This document shows, one piece after another, positions 44,242-52,362 of a stretch of 64,000 bases of DNA. The first letter of the stretch is position 1, and every line of letters starts with the position of its first letter. The notes under the pieces were generated by a model. It saw only the letters and a program-made list of their open reading frames with translations. It did not search any database and had not been told where the DNA came from. The stretch covers positions 186,001-250,000 of the forward strand of contig JAAESM010000074.1 in the NCBI GenBank assembly GCA_024229395.1, given 5' to 3'. Position numbers and translations under genes: made by a program. The stretch comes from Planctomycetota bacterium. Lineage in GTDB: Bacteria; Planctomycetota; UBA1135.

Positions 44242-45981
44242 ATGAGCGAAGACGCAGCGCCTGCTTCAGCCCCTCCCGACCGCCCCACAGGTTTCGGCTT
44301 CATCTATTGGGTAGCCAACTGGATGGAATTGGTCGAACGCTTCGCCTACTACGGCGTGCGTGTTGTCTTGCCCGTCTTGATGGTGAAAGCCGTCGAACTG
44401 GGCGGCCCCGAGTTTGACCACATCCAAAAAGGAACCATCTACGCGGTGTGGGCATTGGTCCAAAGCTTCGTGCCGATCTTCACCGGAGGATTCGCCGATC
44501 GCTTTGGCTATAAGGCCAATATCGCGGTGGCGACGGTGCTCAAGATCATGGGCTATCTGCTCATGGGCTACTGCATCTTGCTGGCCGAATGGATCGCAGG
44601 CATGTCCTTGCCCGAGGCTCGAGCCGCCGGGACAGATGTCACCTACGAGCTGTTCTTCGCCGGCGCCATGTTGCTGGCCACGGGTACTGCGGTGTTCAAG
44701 CCGGGTCTTCAAGGCCTAATCGCACACCAGATGCCGAAGGGCAAGGAGTCCGTCGGCTGGGCAATGTTCTACGCGATGGTCAACGTCGGTGGTTTCTTCG
44801 GACCGCTGGTCGCAGGTTATATGGAGGCCATGCCATGGCTGAACGTGTTCCTAATCAACACTGTCGCCATCTGCTTGAACTTCATCCCGCTGTTTATCTT
44901 CAAGGAGCCTGAGCACCACGGCGATGACAACAAGGATGGTTCCTTGACCGTTCTGATGAACGCATTCCGCGGCCTCCTGGAACCGCGCCTGTTCTTCTTC
45001 ACGATCAGCTTCGCCGGCTTCTGGTTGATGTTCTACCAGCTGTTCGACATCCTCCCCAACTTCATCGACGACTGGGTGGATTCGCGCGGACCTGCCACGG
45101 CCTTGATTGGCTTGCTCGGTGAGAGTTCCGTTCCGACCGTGAACGGCGGCAACATGACCCAGGCTTGGATGATCAATGCCAACGCCTTGCTGATCATCTT
45201 CTGCGCCTTCGGCATGGGTTACCTGACCGGTAAGGTCAAGTCGCTCAACGCCATCATCATCGGTATCGGTGTCTCGGCTGCGGCGATCTTCGCCTTCAGC
45301 ATTTCCGCCGACGGTTGGTGGACCTTGGCCGCGATCGGCTTGTTCTCCTTCGGTGAGATGACCGCGAGTCCAACTAAGATGCGTTACCTAGCTGGCATCG
45401 CGCCTCCCGGAAAGGAAGGCTTGTATATGGGCTATGTGAACTTCACGGTTGGCATCGGTTGGTCGGTCGGTTCGATCATCGCGGGCTTGCTTTACCAGCG
45501 TGGTGGCGACAAGGTCGTTCTTGCACGCCGCTATCTAGTTGAGGAGAAAGGCTTGAGCGCCGACGCTGTGGAGGCGATTCCGAAGAACGATTTGCTCCCC
45601 TACTTCGAAGAGACCGTGGGCGTGGATCCATGGGAAACGCGCGACATCCTTTGGGATGCCTACTCGCCACAATCGATGTGGGTGATCTTCACCTTGATCG
45701 GCGTGGCTTCGATGATCGGTATCTACCTCTACAACAAGGTGGTCACCGCTGCGGCCAAGGATGAGAATCACGGCTTCAACCTGAAAGGTCATCGTTGGGT
45801 CTCCATTGCCCTCGCACCGATCGCCTTGGCATTCTGGGGCGGCACGATTTACCTTCGCCTTGTTGAAGAACAAGAGTGGTCCGAACTGCTCGCAGTACTG
45901 GTTCAAGCGGTCATCTTTAGTGGCCTCTTCCTGCTCTCCTTGACCATGAAAGCCCCGGAGATGTCTCACGATGATCATTAA
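44242..45981 (+). CDS. POT/PTR-family proton-dependent oligopeptide transporter
   Basis: 579 residues from ATG 44242 (an earlier ATG would add nine residues). Major-facilitator fold with about 12-14 membrane helices. The POT signature on helix 1, MELVERFAYYG (ExxERF), is complete, and the PTR2-type GGFFGPLVAGY segment follows. Imports di- and tripeptides with protons. An unusually long hydrophilic loop (about residues 430-480) contains LPYFEETVGVDPWETRDI. It overlaps the UspA gene by 11 bases and heads a three-gene unit ending with an OPT transporter. Confidence 0.9.
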   Translation: MSEDAAPASAPPDRPTGFGFIYWVANWMELVERFAYYGVRVVLPVLMVKAVELGGPEFDHIQKGTIYAVWALVQSFVPIFTGGFADRFGYKANIAVATVLKIMGYLLMGYCILLAEWIAGMSLPEARAAGTDVTYELFFAGAMLLATGTAVFKPGLQGLIAHQMPKGKESVGWAMFYAMVNVGGFFGPLVAGYMEAMPWLNVFLINTVAICLNFIPLFIFKEPEHHGDDNKDGSLTVLMNAFRGLLEPRLFFFTISFAGFWLMFYQLFDILPNFIDDWVDSRGPATALIGLLGESSVPTVNGGNMTQAWMINANALLIIFCAFGMGYLTGKVKSLNAIIIGIGVSAAAIFAFSISADGWWTLAAIGLFSFGEMTASPTKMRYLAGIAPPGKEGLYMGYVNFTVGIGWSVGSIIAGLLYQRGGDKVVLARRYLVEEKGLSADAVEAIPKNDLLPYFEETVGVDPWETRDILWDAYSPQSMWVIFTLIGVASMIGIYLYNKVVTAAAKDENHGFNLKGHRWVSIALAPIALAFWGGTIYLRLVEEQEWSELLAVLVQAVIFSGLFLLSLTMKAPEMSHDDH

Positions 45982-46417
45982 GCACATCCTTCTGACCACC
46001 GACCTGTCGGATGAGTCGCAACGCACCTTCGAAAATGCCGTGGCATTGGCAAAGACCAATGACGCGCGCATCACCTTGCTCAATGTCGTCGAGGACCTGA
46101 AGGTCGCACCTCATGGTGCGCCACTCGCGCCACCGATCGGTGACCCTGAGGGTCCGGCATTGGTAGCTGCCGCTGAAGCATCCTTGCGCAAGCAAAGCGA
46201 AGCCCTTGGCAGTGAGATCAATGTGACTTGCAAGGCGATCCTTGGCACTTCGATCGGTGAAGCTGTCGCCGATTATGCCAACGACAACGATTGCGACATC
46301 ATCCTGATCTCCACCCATGGTCGCACCGGCTTCCGCCGCTTGGTCCTTGGCAGCATCGCAGATGAAGTCTTGCGTCACGCCCACGTACCTGTCCTCTGTT
46401 TCCCACGCGCCAAATAG
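45971..46417 (+). CDS. Universal stress protein, UspA family
   Basis: 148 residues, single Usp domain: IKHILLTTDLSDESQRTFEN at the start and the ATP-binding G-2x-G-9x-G-S/T motif in HGRTGFRRLVLGSIADEVL near the end, so an ATP-binding member. It overlaps the peptide transporter gene upstream by 11 bases and is 7 bases before the OPT gene, a placement suggesting stress- or energy-dependent control of these transporters. Confidence 0.93.
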   Translation: MIIKHILLTTDLSDESQRTFENAVALAKTNDARITLLNVVEDLKVAPHGAPLAPPIGDPEGPALVAAAEASLRKQSEALGSEINVTCKAILGTSIGEAVADYANDNDCDIILISTHGRTGFRRLVLGSIADEVLRHAHVPVLCFPRAK

Positions 46418-46424
46418 TTAATCG

Positions 46425-48464
46425 ATGGCTCTCTTCCAGAAAGCACCTTCCACTCCTGAAGAAGCTGCCAAGTACGGCCCGCTTCCGATCCCCCCCTCCG
46501 AAGTCGCGGAGATGAGTGAAGATGAATGGTATGCCAAGGCCTACCGCGGCGATGACTCGCCACAGCTGACCATTCGCGCCGTCTTGATGGGTTCCTTCCT
46601 GGGATTCTTCCTGGCAATGACCAACCTGTACATCGGCTTGAAGACCGGTTGGCACCTTGGTGTTGCAATCACGGCATGCATCATGTCGTACTCGTTGTGG
46701 CAGGTCCTGTTCAAGACCGGCATTGCGCGCACGCAGATGACCATCCTCGAGAACAACTGCATGCAGTCGACGGCGTCGGCAGCTGGTTATTCCACCGGTG
46801 GTACTTTCGTGTCGGCGATCGCGGCATTGCTGATGATCTCTGCCACTCCGGATAACCCACAGGGGCAACACCTGCCGATCTGGGTGTTGATCGCATGGAC
46901 CTTCTTCCTGGCGATTCTTGGTGTGGTGCTTGCGATTCCGATGAAGCGCAACATGATCAACCAGGAGAAACTCAAGTTCCCTTCTGGTCTGGCTGCGGCA
47001 AGTACGCTGCAATCCCTTTACGCCGACGGCAGCGAGGCAACGCGTAAGGCGCGCGCACTGTTGTGGTCCGGTTTGGCTGGTGCCATCGTGCCAGTCCTCA
47101 TCGATGCCCACTACATCGTCGACAAGGTCAGGACTACTGCGGAAGCCACTTACTACAAGGCGATCTTCCCTGGCACGTCGAAGCTCTTCGACTTCCTGCC
47201 CGGGCGCGGAACCAGGGTCGTCGATGATCAAGAAGTGGCGGCTTCCCCATCCGATTGGAATATCGTGATGGACCATAACCCGGTGATGATCGCAGCGGGT
47301 GCGCTGGTCGGTCTTCGCGTGGCGGTTTGGATGACCATCAGTGCACTAGCGCTGGCTTACTGGGTAGGCCCAATGGGTCAACTCAACATGGCCATCAACG
47401 CCGACGGCGAATCCTTCGCCGCAGTGACTTCACCAGGTCGTGCCTGGAAGGAAGTCGGCCTTTGGCTCGGTGCACCGATCATGGTGGCATCAGGCCTGCT
47501 GTCCTTCGCCTTCCAGTGGAAGACCATCGGACGCGCCTTCAAGGGCTTGGGCAAAGGTGGTGAAAGTGGCGGCGATAACCCGACCGCTGGAGTCGAGGTA
47601 CCAAGTTCATGGTTCCTATGGGGCATGTTGCTCTCCGGTGCCGGTGTGGTCTTTGTCGCAGAGAGCGAGTTCCACATTCCATATCACCTTGGCGCACTCG
47701 CCGTGATCCTGACCTTCGTGTTGGCCTTGGTCGCTTGCCGTGCAACCGGTGAATCGGACATCACGCCGACTGGTGCGATGGGCAAGATCATGCAGTTGAC
47801 CTACGGCGTCTTGCTGCCAAGCAACAGCCCAACCTTCGCCACTTCCAACTTGATGACTGCGGGCATCACCGCTGGTGCGGCAAGCTCCAGTGCTGACTTG
47901 CTCAACGACTTGAAGTCCGGTTATCTGCTCGGCGCGAACCCGCGTCGTCAGTTCATCGCACAATTCTGCGGTATCTTCACCGGTACCATCGCAACTGTGG
48001 CTGGCTTCATGGTGCTCGTGCCTGATGCGACCAAACTACTTGGTGATGGCGTCAACGCTCCTGAGTTCCCGGCTCCTGCGGCCGTGGCATGGAAAGCAGT
48101 CGCCGACGTGTTCGCCAGCGGAATCGAGCATATGCACCCCATGCATGTGAGTGCGATTTACGTTGGTCTTAGCATCGGTGCCTTTATGGTAATCGCCGAG
48201 AAGTTCGCTCCGAAGTCGATCCGCACTTGGCTGCCTTCGGCGACTGGGGTCGGACTTGGATTCATCCTTCCTTTCCAGTACCCACTGTCCATGTTGATCG
48301 GCGCTGGCATCGGCGCGATTTGGACCCACAAGAACAAGAAGACTTCCGACGACTACCTGGTACCGATCGCCTCCGGCATCATCGCAGGTGTCTCGATTAT
48401 GGGTGTGGTTGCCGCAGCTCTCAACAACTTCGTGTTCGTCAACCCTGTCGGCGGCGGTCACTAG
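46425..48464 (+). CDS. OPT-family oligopeptide/metal-chelate transporter
   Basis: 679 residues with about 14-16 predicted membrane helices. OPT features: MGSFLGFFLAMTNLYIGLKT near the N-terminus, EKLKFPSGLAAASTLQSLY and SSSADLLNDLKSGYLLGANP with RRQFIAQF. Bacterial members carry peptides or metal-siderophore complexes; substrate is not readable here. Third gene of the POT-UspA-OPT unit; 4 bases before the glycosyltransferase gene, which may therefore be co-transcribed. Confidence 0.92.
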   Translation: MALFQKAPSTPEEAAKYGPLPIPPSEVAEMSEDEWYAKAYRGDDSPQLTIRAVLMGSFLGFFLAMTNLYIGLKTGWHLGVAITACIMSYSLWQVLFKTGIARTQMTILENNCMQSTASAAGYSTGGTFVSAIAALLMISATPDNPQGQHLPIWVLIAWTFFLAILGVVLAIPMKRNMINQEKLKFPSGLAAASTLQSLYADGSEATRKARALLWSGLAGAIVPVLIDAHYIVDKVRTTAEATYYKAIFPGTSKLFDFLPGRGTRVVDDQEVAASPSDWNIVMDHNPVMIAAGALVGLRVAVWMTISALALAYWVGPMGQLNMAINADGESFAAVTSPGRAWKEVGLWLGAPIMVASGLLSFAFQWKTIGRAFKGLGKGGESGGDNPTAGVEVPSSWFLWGMLLSGAGVVFVAESEFHIPYHLGALAVILTFVLALVACRATGESDITPTGAMGKIMQLTYGVLLPSNSPTFATSNLMTAGITAGAASSSADLLNDLKSGYLLGANPRRQFIAQFCGIFTGTIATVAGFMVLVPDATKLLGDGVNAPEFPAPAAVAWKAVADVFASGIEHMHPMHVSAIYVGLSIGAFMVIAEKFAPKSIRTWLPSATGVGLGFILPFQYPLSMLIGAGIGAIWTHKNKKTSDDYLVPIASGIIAGVSIMGVVAAALNNFVFVNPVGGGH

Positions 48465-48468
48465 GTAG

Positions 48469-49470
48469 ATGCCTAAAGTCTCCGTGCTGGTGGCGGCCTT
48501 TGATGCCGCTGCCAGCATCGTTGCTTGCTTGACCAGCATCCAGCGACAGAGCTTTGAGGATTGGCAGTGCGTGGTGGTGGACGATGGTTCCACCGATGGC
48601 ACTGCCGCGCTGGTCCAAGAGTTGGCGGCACTGGATCCGCGCTTGCAGTTATTGCAACGCCCCCATCAAGGCGTGGTTACAGCGCGCAACGTCGGGATCG
48701 ATCTATGCCGTGGCGAGTTCATCGCCATCATGGATGCCGACGACTTCATGTTGCCGGAACGTCTCGCTGCACAACTACAGGCCTTCGAGCAGACGCCATC
48801 CTTGGCTGCAGTGGGAACCAAGGTCTGCTATCTGCCACGCACTGCCGTTAGTCCCGGGCGGCTCGAATATGAACGCTGGTTGAACAGCCAACGCAGCGCG
48901 GATGATCTGCGCCGAGAACGTTATATCGAGATGCCGGTCGGCCACCCGACCTTGATGTTGCGCGCCAGTGCCTTGAAGGTGCTGCGCTATCGCGACATGG
49001 GTTGGCCCGAGGATTGGGATTTGCTGTTGCGCCTGTTCGATCTTGGCGCCGAAGTAGGCATCGTGCCGCAGGTGTTGCATCACTGGCAGCTGGATGAATC
49101 TTCTTTATCACAACACTCACCGTCCTACACCATCGAAGCCTTCGCCTGCTGCCGCGCCAACTTCCTGGCCGATGGCTTCCTTCGTGATGTCGAGCACTAT
49201 GCCTTGATGGGTTATGGCAATACCGGCAAACGCCTGCGCAAGGATTTGCGCGCCTTAGGCAAGCACTGCCACTTGATTAGTGAACTGCATCCTGCGCGCA
49301 TCGGCCAAGTGATCGATGGCGCGCCGGTGGTCCATCACGATGAGCTACAGGATCATTCGATTGAGAAGATGCTGATTTCCGTTGCCGGTATGGAAGAGCG
49401 CGAATCGATCCGCAAGTTGTTGAAGCTCGTTGACCTGGTGGAAGAAGTCGATTTCATCTTCGCCGCTTGA
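48469..49470 (+). CDS. Family 2 glycosyltransferase
   Basis: 333 residues. GT-A fold: KVSVLVAAFDAAASIVACLT at the start, VVVDDGSTDGTAALV, and the metal-binding D-x-D in FIAIMDADDFMLPERLA. The C-terminal 110 residues (from about 225, YALMGYGNTGKRLRKDLRAL) look like a small Rossmann-type nucleotide-binding appendage rather than a membrane anchor. No membrane helices, so cytoplasmic. The acceptor is unknown. Its 3' end faces the GOLPH3-like gene 46 bases away. Confidence 0.9.
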   Translation: MPKVSVLVAAFDAAASIVACLTSIQRQSFEDWQCVVVDDGSTDGTAALVQELAALDPRLQLLQRPHQGVVTARNVGIDLCRGEFIAIMDADDFMLPERLAAQLQAFEQTPSLAAVGTKVCYLPRTAVSPGRLEYERWLNSQRSADDLRRERYIEMPVGHPTLMLRASALKVLRYRDMGWPEDWDLLLRLFDLGAEVGIVPQVLHHWQLDESSLSQHSPSYTIEAFACCRANFLADGFLRDVEHYALMGYGNTGKRLRKDLRALGKHCHLISELHPARIGQVIDGAPVVHHDELQDHSIEKMLISVAGMEERESIRKLLKLVDLVEEVDFIFAA

Positions 49471-49516
49471 GCGAGCCCAAGCCAGCGGCACGGAATCAGC
49501 AGCGCCGCCTTCGCGG

Positions 49517-50221
49517 TCAGGAACTGGCAATCACCGTGGTGGTCATGATCGCAGGCATAATCGCTGCCATGGTTGCTGCTTGAACTGCAGCTTGCACGGC
49601 CTTTTGTGCGGCTTCACCGACCGCCTCGCCGCTGACAATCTTTTCGATCCGAGCTTTGCGTTCCTTGAGTTTCTTCTTATCGAAGTTTGCTCTCAACATG
49701 CCGGTGCTATTCGCCAAGGAAACCAAGACTAGGGTACGTGGCGTGATTTCGCGCGTCTGGGTGAAGATCGCCTTTTTCAAGCGCGCCAGGATTTCCTTCT
49801 CCACGCGGCCATCCACTTCCGGATAGACCTCACGGGTGAACAACAACAGGAAACGACTCTCCTCTAATTTCAACACGCCGCGGTCACATAGGCTGGCAGC
49901 AGCGCGGTGCTTGAGCTTGCTGATACTGGCGAAGCGTTGCACCCAGGTGGTCAGTTGCGCACGGCGTTTGGCGGTTTGCACCTTCACCATGCAGTCATCC
50001 AACAGACTATCGCCGGTTGGGGCCATATCGATCAACTTCAAGAAGGACTTCTTGCCCTCTTGCTCGACCTCTACCCGCTCCAACAACAGTAGATCCGCCA
50101 GCAAGGCACCACTCAAGCCGAAGCCTAGCGATACCCCAGTTTCGGGAGTACCGGTGTCGTCGCGGAGGGCGAGGAGTAGATACTCCTCATAAAGGTGGAG
50201 GTCTTGGGGGGAGGCTGACAT
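49517..50221 (-). CDS. GPP34 (GOLPH3/Vps74-like) family protein
   Basis: 234 residues from ATG 50221 (the frame runs 34 codons further upstream but that part is low complexity and overlaps the next gene). The GPP34 start LHLYEEYLLLALRDDTGTPE and GFGLSGALLADLLLLERVEV are typical, and helical repeats follow (EILARLKKAIFTQTREITPR). In eukaryotes GOLPH3 binds phosphoinositide and glycosyltransferase tails in the Golgi; bacterial members are uncharacterised. The C-terminus is a Ala/Met-rich hydrophobic tail (ATMAAIMPAIMTTTVIASS) that could touch the membrane. Neighbour to a glycosyltransferase. Confidence 0.85.
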   Translation of the reverse strand: MSASPQDLHLYEEYLLLALRDDTGTPETGVSLGFGLSGALLADLLLLERVEVEQEGKKSFLKLIDMAPTGDSLLDDCMVKVQTAKRRAQLTTWVQRFASISKLKHRAAASLCDRGVLKLEESRFLLLFTREVYPEVDGRVEKEILARLKKAIFTQTREITPRTLVLVSLANSTGMLRANFDKKKLKERKARIEKIVSGEAVGEAAQKAVQAAVQAATMAAIMPAIMTTTVIASS

Positions 50222-50261
50222 GTCTTGGAGATTACGCGCCTCCCCCCAATGTGAAAGGACC

Positions 50262-52241
50262 TTATTGGATCGTGGCGGTGATTGGGACCGACAGGTTGAA
50301 GGTCGACGGACCCTTACGCTCAACCGCTTGCAGCCAAATCTGGCGACCGGAAAGGCGTAATGGTATGACCGCCATGTTCAAGGTAGCAAGACCGTTGGCG
50401 TCGGCAGTGTCGTGACCAAGTTGATGAATCGGAGCCGCGATTCCAAGTGTGAAACCATAAGGGGTCACAGTCGAGCCGAAGCCGTTACCGGAGCCTAGGA
50501 AGGCGACGGTGTTGCCTGCCCATGCGCCTTCAACTGAAATCATTCCTGGACCACCGGCAATTCCGATTGGTGGGTTGATGACCAATGCTTGATCTGGGTA
50601 GCGACGCTCTTCCATCAAGTGACCGAAGTGCGGTGCCATCTTGTCCTCGAGTGGATTGCCTTTGCCATCCACGACCCAGCCTTTGGCATCAGTCAGGAAG
50701 GTGTAGGCACGGCGGTAGATCAAACGTGCACGCACGGAGACCGGGCCAGTACCGGCAGGAACATCAAAGGTGTAGTTGGTGATGTCATGCTGCAAGGCTG
50801 GCAAACGCGTATCGAACAAGATCGCAGTCGCCTCGGTGTAGAAGGTTGGACCCGCACCGGTTGCATCAAGATTGTGCTTACCGAACAACTTGCCAGGCAG
50901 ACCTGCGTAGTAGCCTTGATCGGGCGAGCCGACGCCACCAAGGTCATGAATGACTTGTGTACCGCTGTGGTTCAGGGCCGCGCCATCGGAATCACGCGTG
51001 GCTTCCACCAACAGGATCATGTTACGCACCGTGACGCCCGTAGGCAGCGAGTGACCAGTTTGGTTGTTGAAGATGTCGACTTCGACATCCAGGGTGGTGC
51101 CGTTCTGCACCACGTCCAAGGTCACGTCACATGCGTTCTCCAAGTACAACGGCGTGGTGCCACGTACATCGTGGCCGCGAATGGTCTCCGCATCGCGGAA
51201 TGGCGCGATCGACAGCGTACTTGCGTAGTTGCTGCCGGTGGGCTTCATGTGGCAATCCACGCAATCGGCGTAATGCACGCTGTTGGGGTTGGAGTACTCA
51301 CTGCTGCTCCATTCATCCCAAGTCGGTTCCGAAACGATGCTGCCTGGGTCACCGAACTCACCATCATCATCGTGGTCGTTGGTGTCCTGGTGGCAAGTGG
51401 TGCACATGGCCGAACCCAACTGCGGTTGGTAAGAAGGACGCATCTGCGTATCGGAGTACATGGTGTCTCCGAGTAAACCGTAGATGATCGGTTCGTGCAT
51501 GCCGCCGGATCCCATCGGAGGCTTGGTGAAGGTGGTCTGTTGCGGGAACAAACCTGGGTAGTCCATCTTGGACTCATCGACATGGGCGATCTTGTGACAA
51601 ACATCACAGGAAACACCATGGACGGCTTCGGGCGAAAGGTTGCTCAAGTCATCCAATGGTGCATCTGGATCCTTGAGCTTGACCCATGGCACCGGCTGGT
51701 GACATGGCGCACAATCGGAGTGCGGTGCGTGAGCTAGGTGCACCGAGTCGCGTTCGTAAACGAAACCACCCATACCGCCTGGGGTACCGGTGCCGTCGTA
51801 AATGTCATACAACCAAAGGTTGGTGCCGGCTTGTTGCATCGGCGAACCATTCCACTCTTCGTATTGTTCGATGTGACATGCGGAACAGTTGAGCGGATCC
51901 TGAAGATCGTAAGCCGGGTCATCCCATACGGGCACCTCTTCCATGTCGATCTGCACACCATTCATGGGCGTGCTCGGTACATAGACGAAACCGTTGAACC
52001 AGCCTTTCTTGGCAGCGACCACAAAGGTGTTGGTGCCACTAGCGAGCGGAAGGTTGAAGCTGCCGTCGAGTGCCGTGGTTGTGGTGTGCTCCGTGGCCTG
52101 CAATGTGACCATGGCGTCGGCGACTGGGGCTCCGTTCAGGTCAACGACAGTTCCTGAGATTTGCGCGCTCGCCAATGGAGCGGCTAGTACAAAAGGAAAA
52201 AGCGCGGCACAGGACCGCCAAGTAGGAAGGAGGTTTCGCAT
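50262..52241 (-). CDS. Exported pentahaem c-type cytochrome with carboxypeptidase-regulatory domain
   Basis: About 659 residues from ATG 52241 (one ATG lies seven codons earlier). Signal peptide (LFPFVLAAPLASAQ), then a carboxypeptidase-regulatory-like beta domain (ISGTVVDLNGAPVADAMVTL). Five CxxCH haem sites follow: CSACH, CAPCH, CDVCH, CTTCH and CVDCH (about residues 125-330), as in cytochrome c554/c-prime-type multihaem proteins. The C-terminal half is a beta-rich domain similar in style to that of the FG-GAP protein. Periplasmic or surface electron transfer is likely; the partner is unknown. Only 40 bases separate its stop from the GOLPH3 start. Confidence 0.88.
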   Translation of the reverse strand: MRNLLPTWRSCAALFPFVLAAPLASAQISGTVVDLNGAPVADAMVTLQATEHTTTTALDGSFNLPLASGTNTFVVAAKKGWFNGFVYVPSTPMNGVQIDMEEVPVWDDPAYDLQDPLNCSACHIEQYEEWNGSPMQQAGTNLWLYDIYDGTGTPGGMGGFVYERDSVHLAHAPHSDCAPCHQPVPWVKLKDPDAPLDDLSNLSPEAVHGVSCDVCHKIAHVDESKMDYPGLFPQQTTFTKPPMGSGGMHEPIIYGLLGDTMYSDTQMRPSYQPQLGSAMCTTCHQDTNDHDDDGEFGDPGSIVSEPTWDEWSSSEYSNPNSVHYADCVDCHMKPTGSNYASTLSIAPFRDAETIRGHDVRGTTPLYLENACDVTLDVVQNGTTLDVEVDIFNNQTGHSLPTGVTVRNMILLVEATRDSDGAALNHSGTQVIHDLGGVGSPDQGYYAGLPGKLFGKHNLDATGAGPTFYTEATAILFDTRLPALQHDITNYTFDVPAGTGPVSVRARLIYRRAYTFLTDAKGWVVDGKGNPLEDKMAPHFGHLMEERRYPDQALVINPPIGIAGGPGMISVEGAWAGNTVAFLGSGNGFGSTVTPYGFTLGIAAPIHQLGHDTADANGLATLNMAVIPLRLSGRQIWLQAVERKGPSTFNLSVPITATIQ

Positions 52242-52362
52242 GGGAATACCTAAATCTAACACTTATTTCCATGTTCGAGCGGAAAGCAAAGTCCCTTATT
52301 CAGCCTCGATTTCGGGGTTTTGTTAATTGTCCGAAATTTGAAATGCCTCGGTTTTGATTTTA

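Noticed and set aside
46650-46672. TTGGCAC...TTGCA match inside the OPT gene
   Set aside because: Spacer is two bases too long and it lies inside coding sequence.
46299-47276. 325-codon minus-strand open frame
   Set aside because: Antisense to the OPT transporter and uspA; composition is not protein-like.
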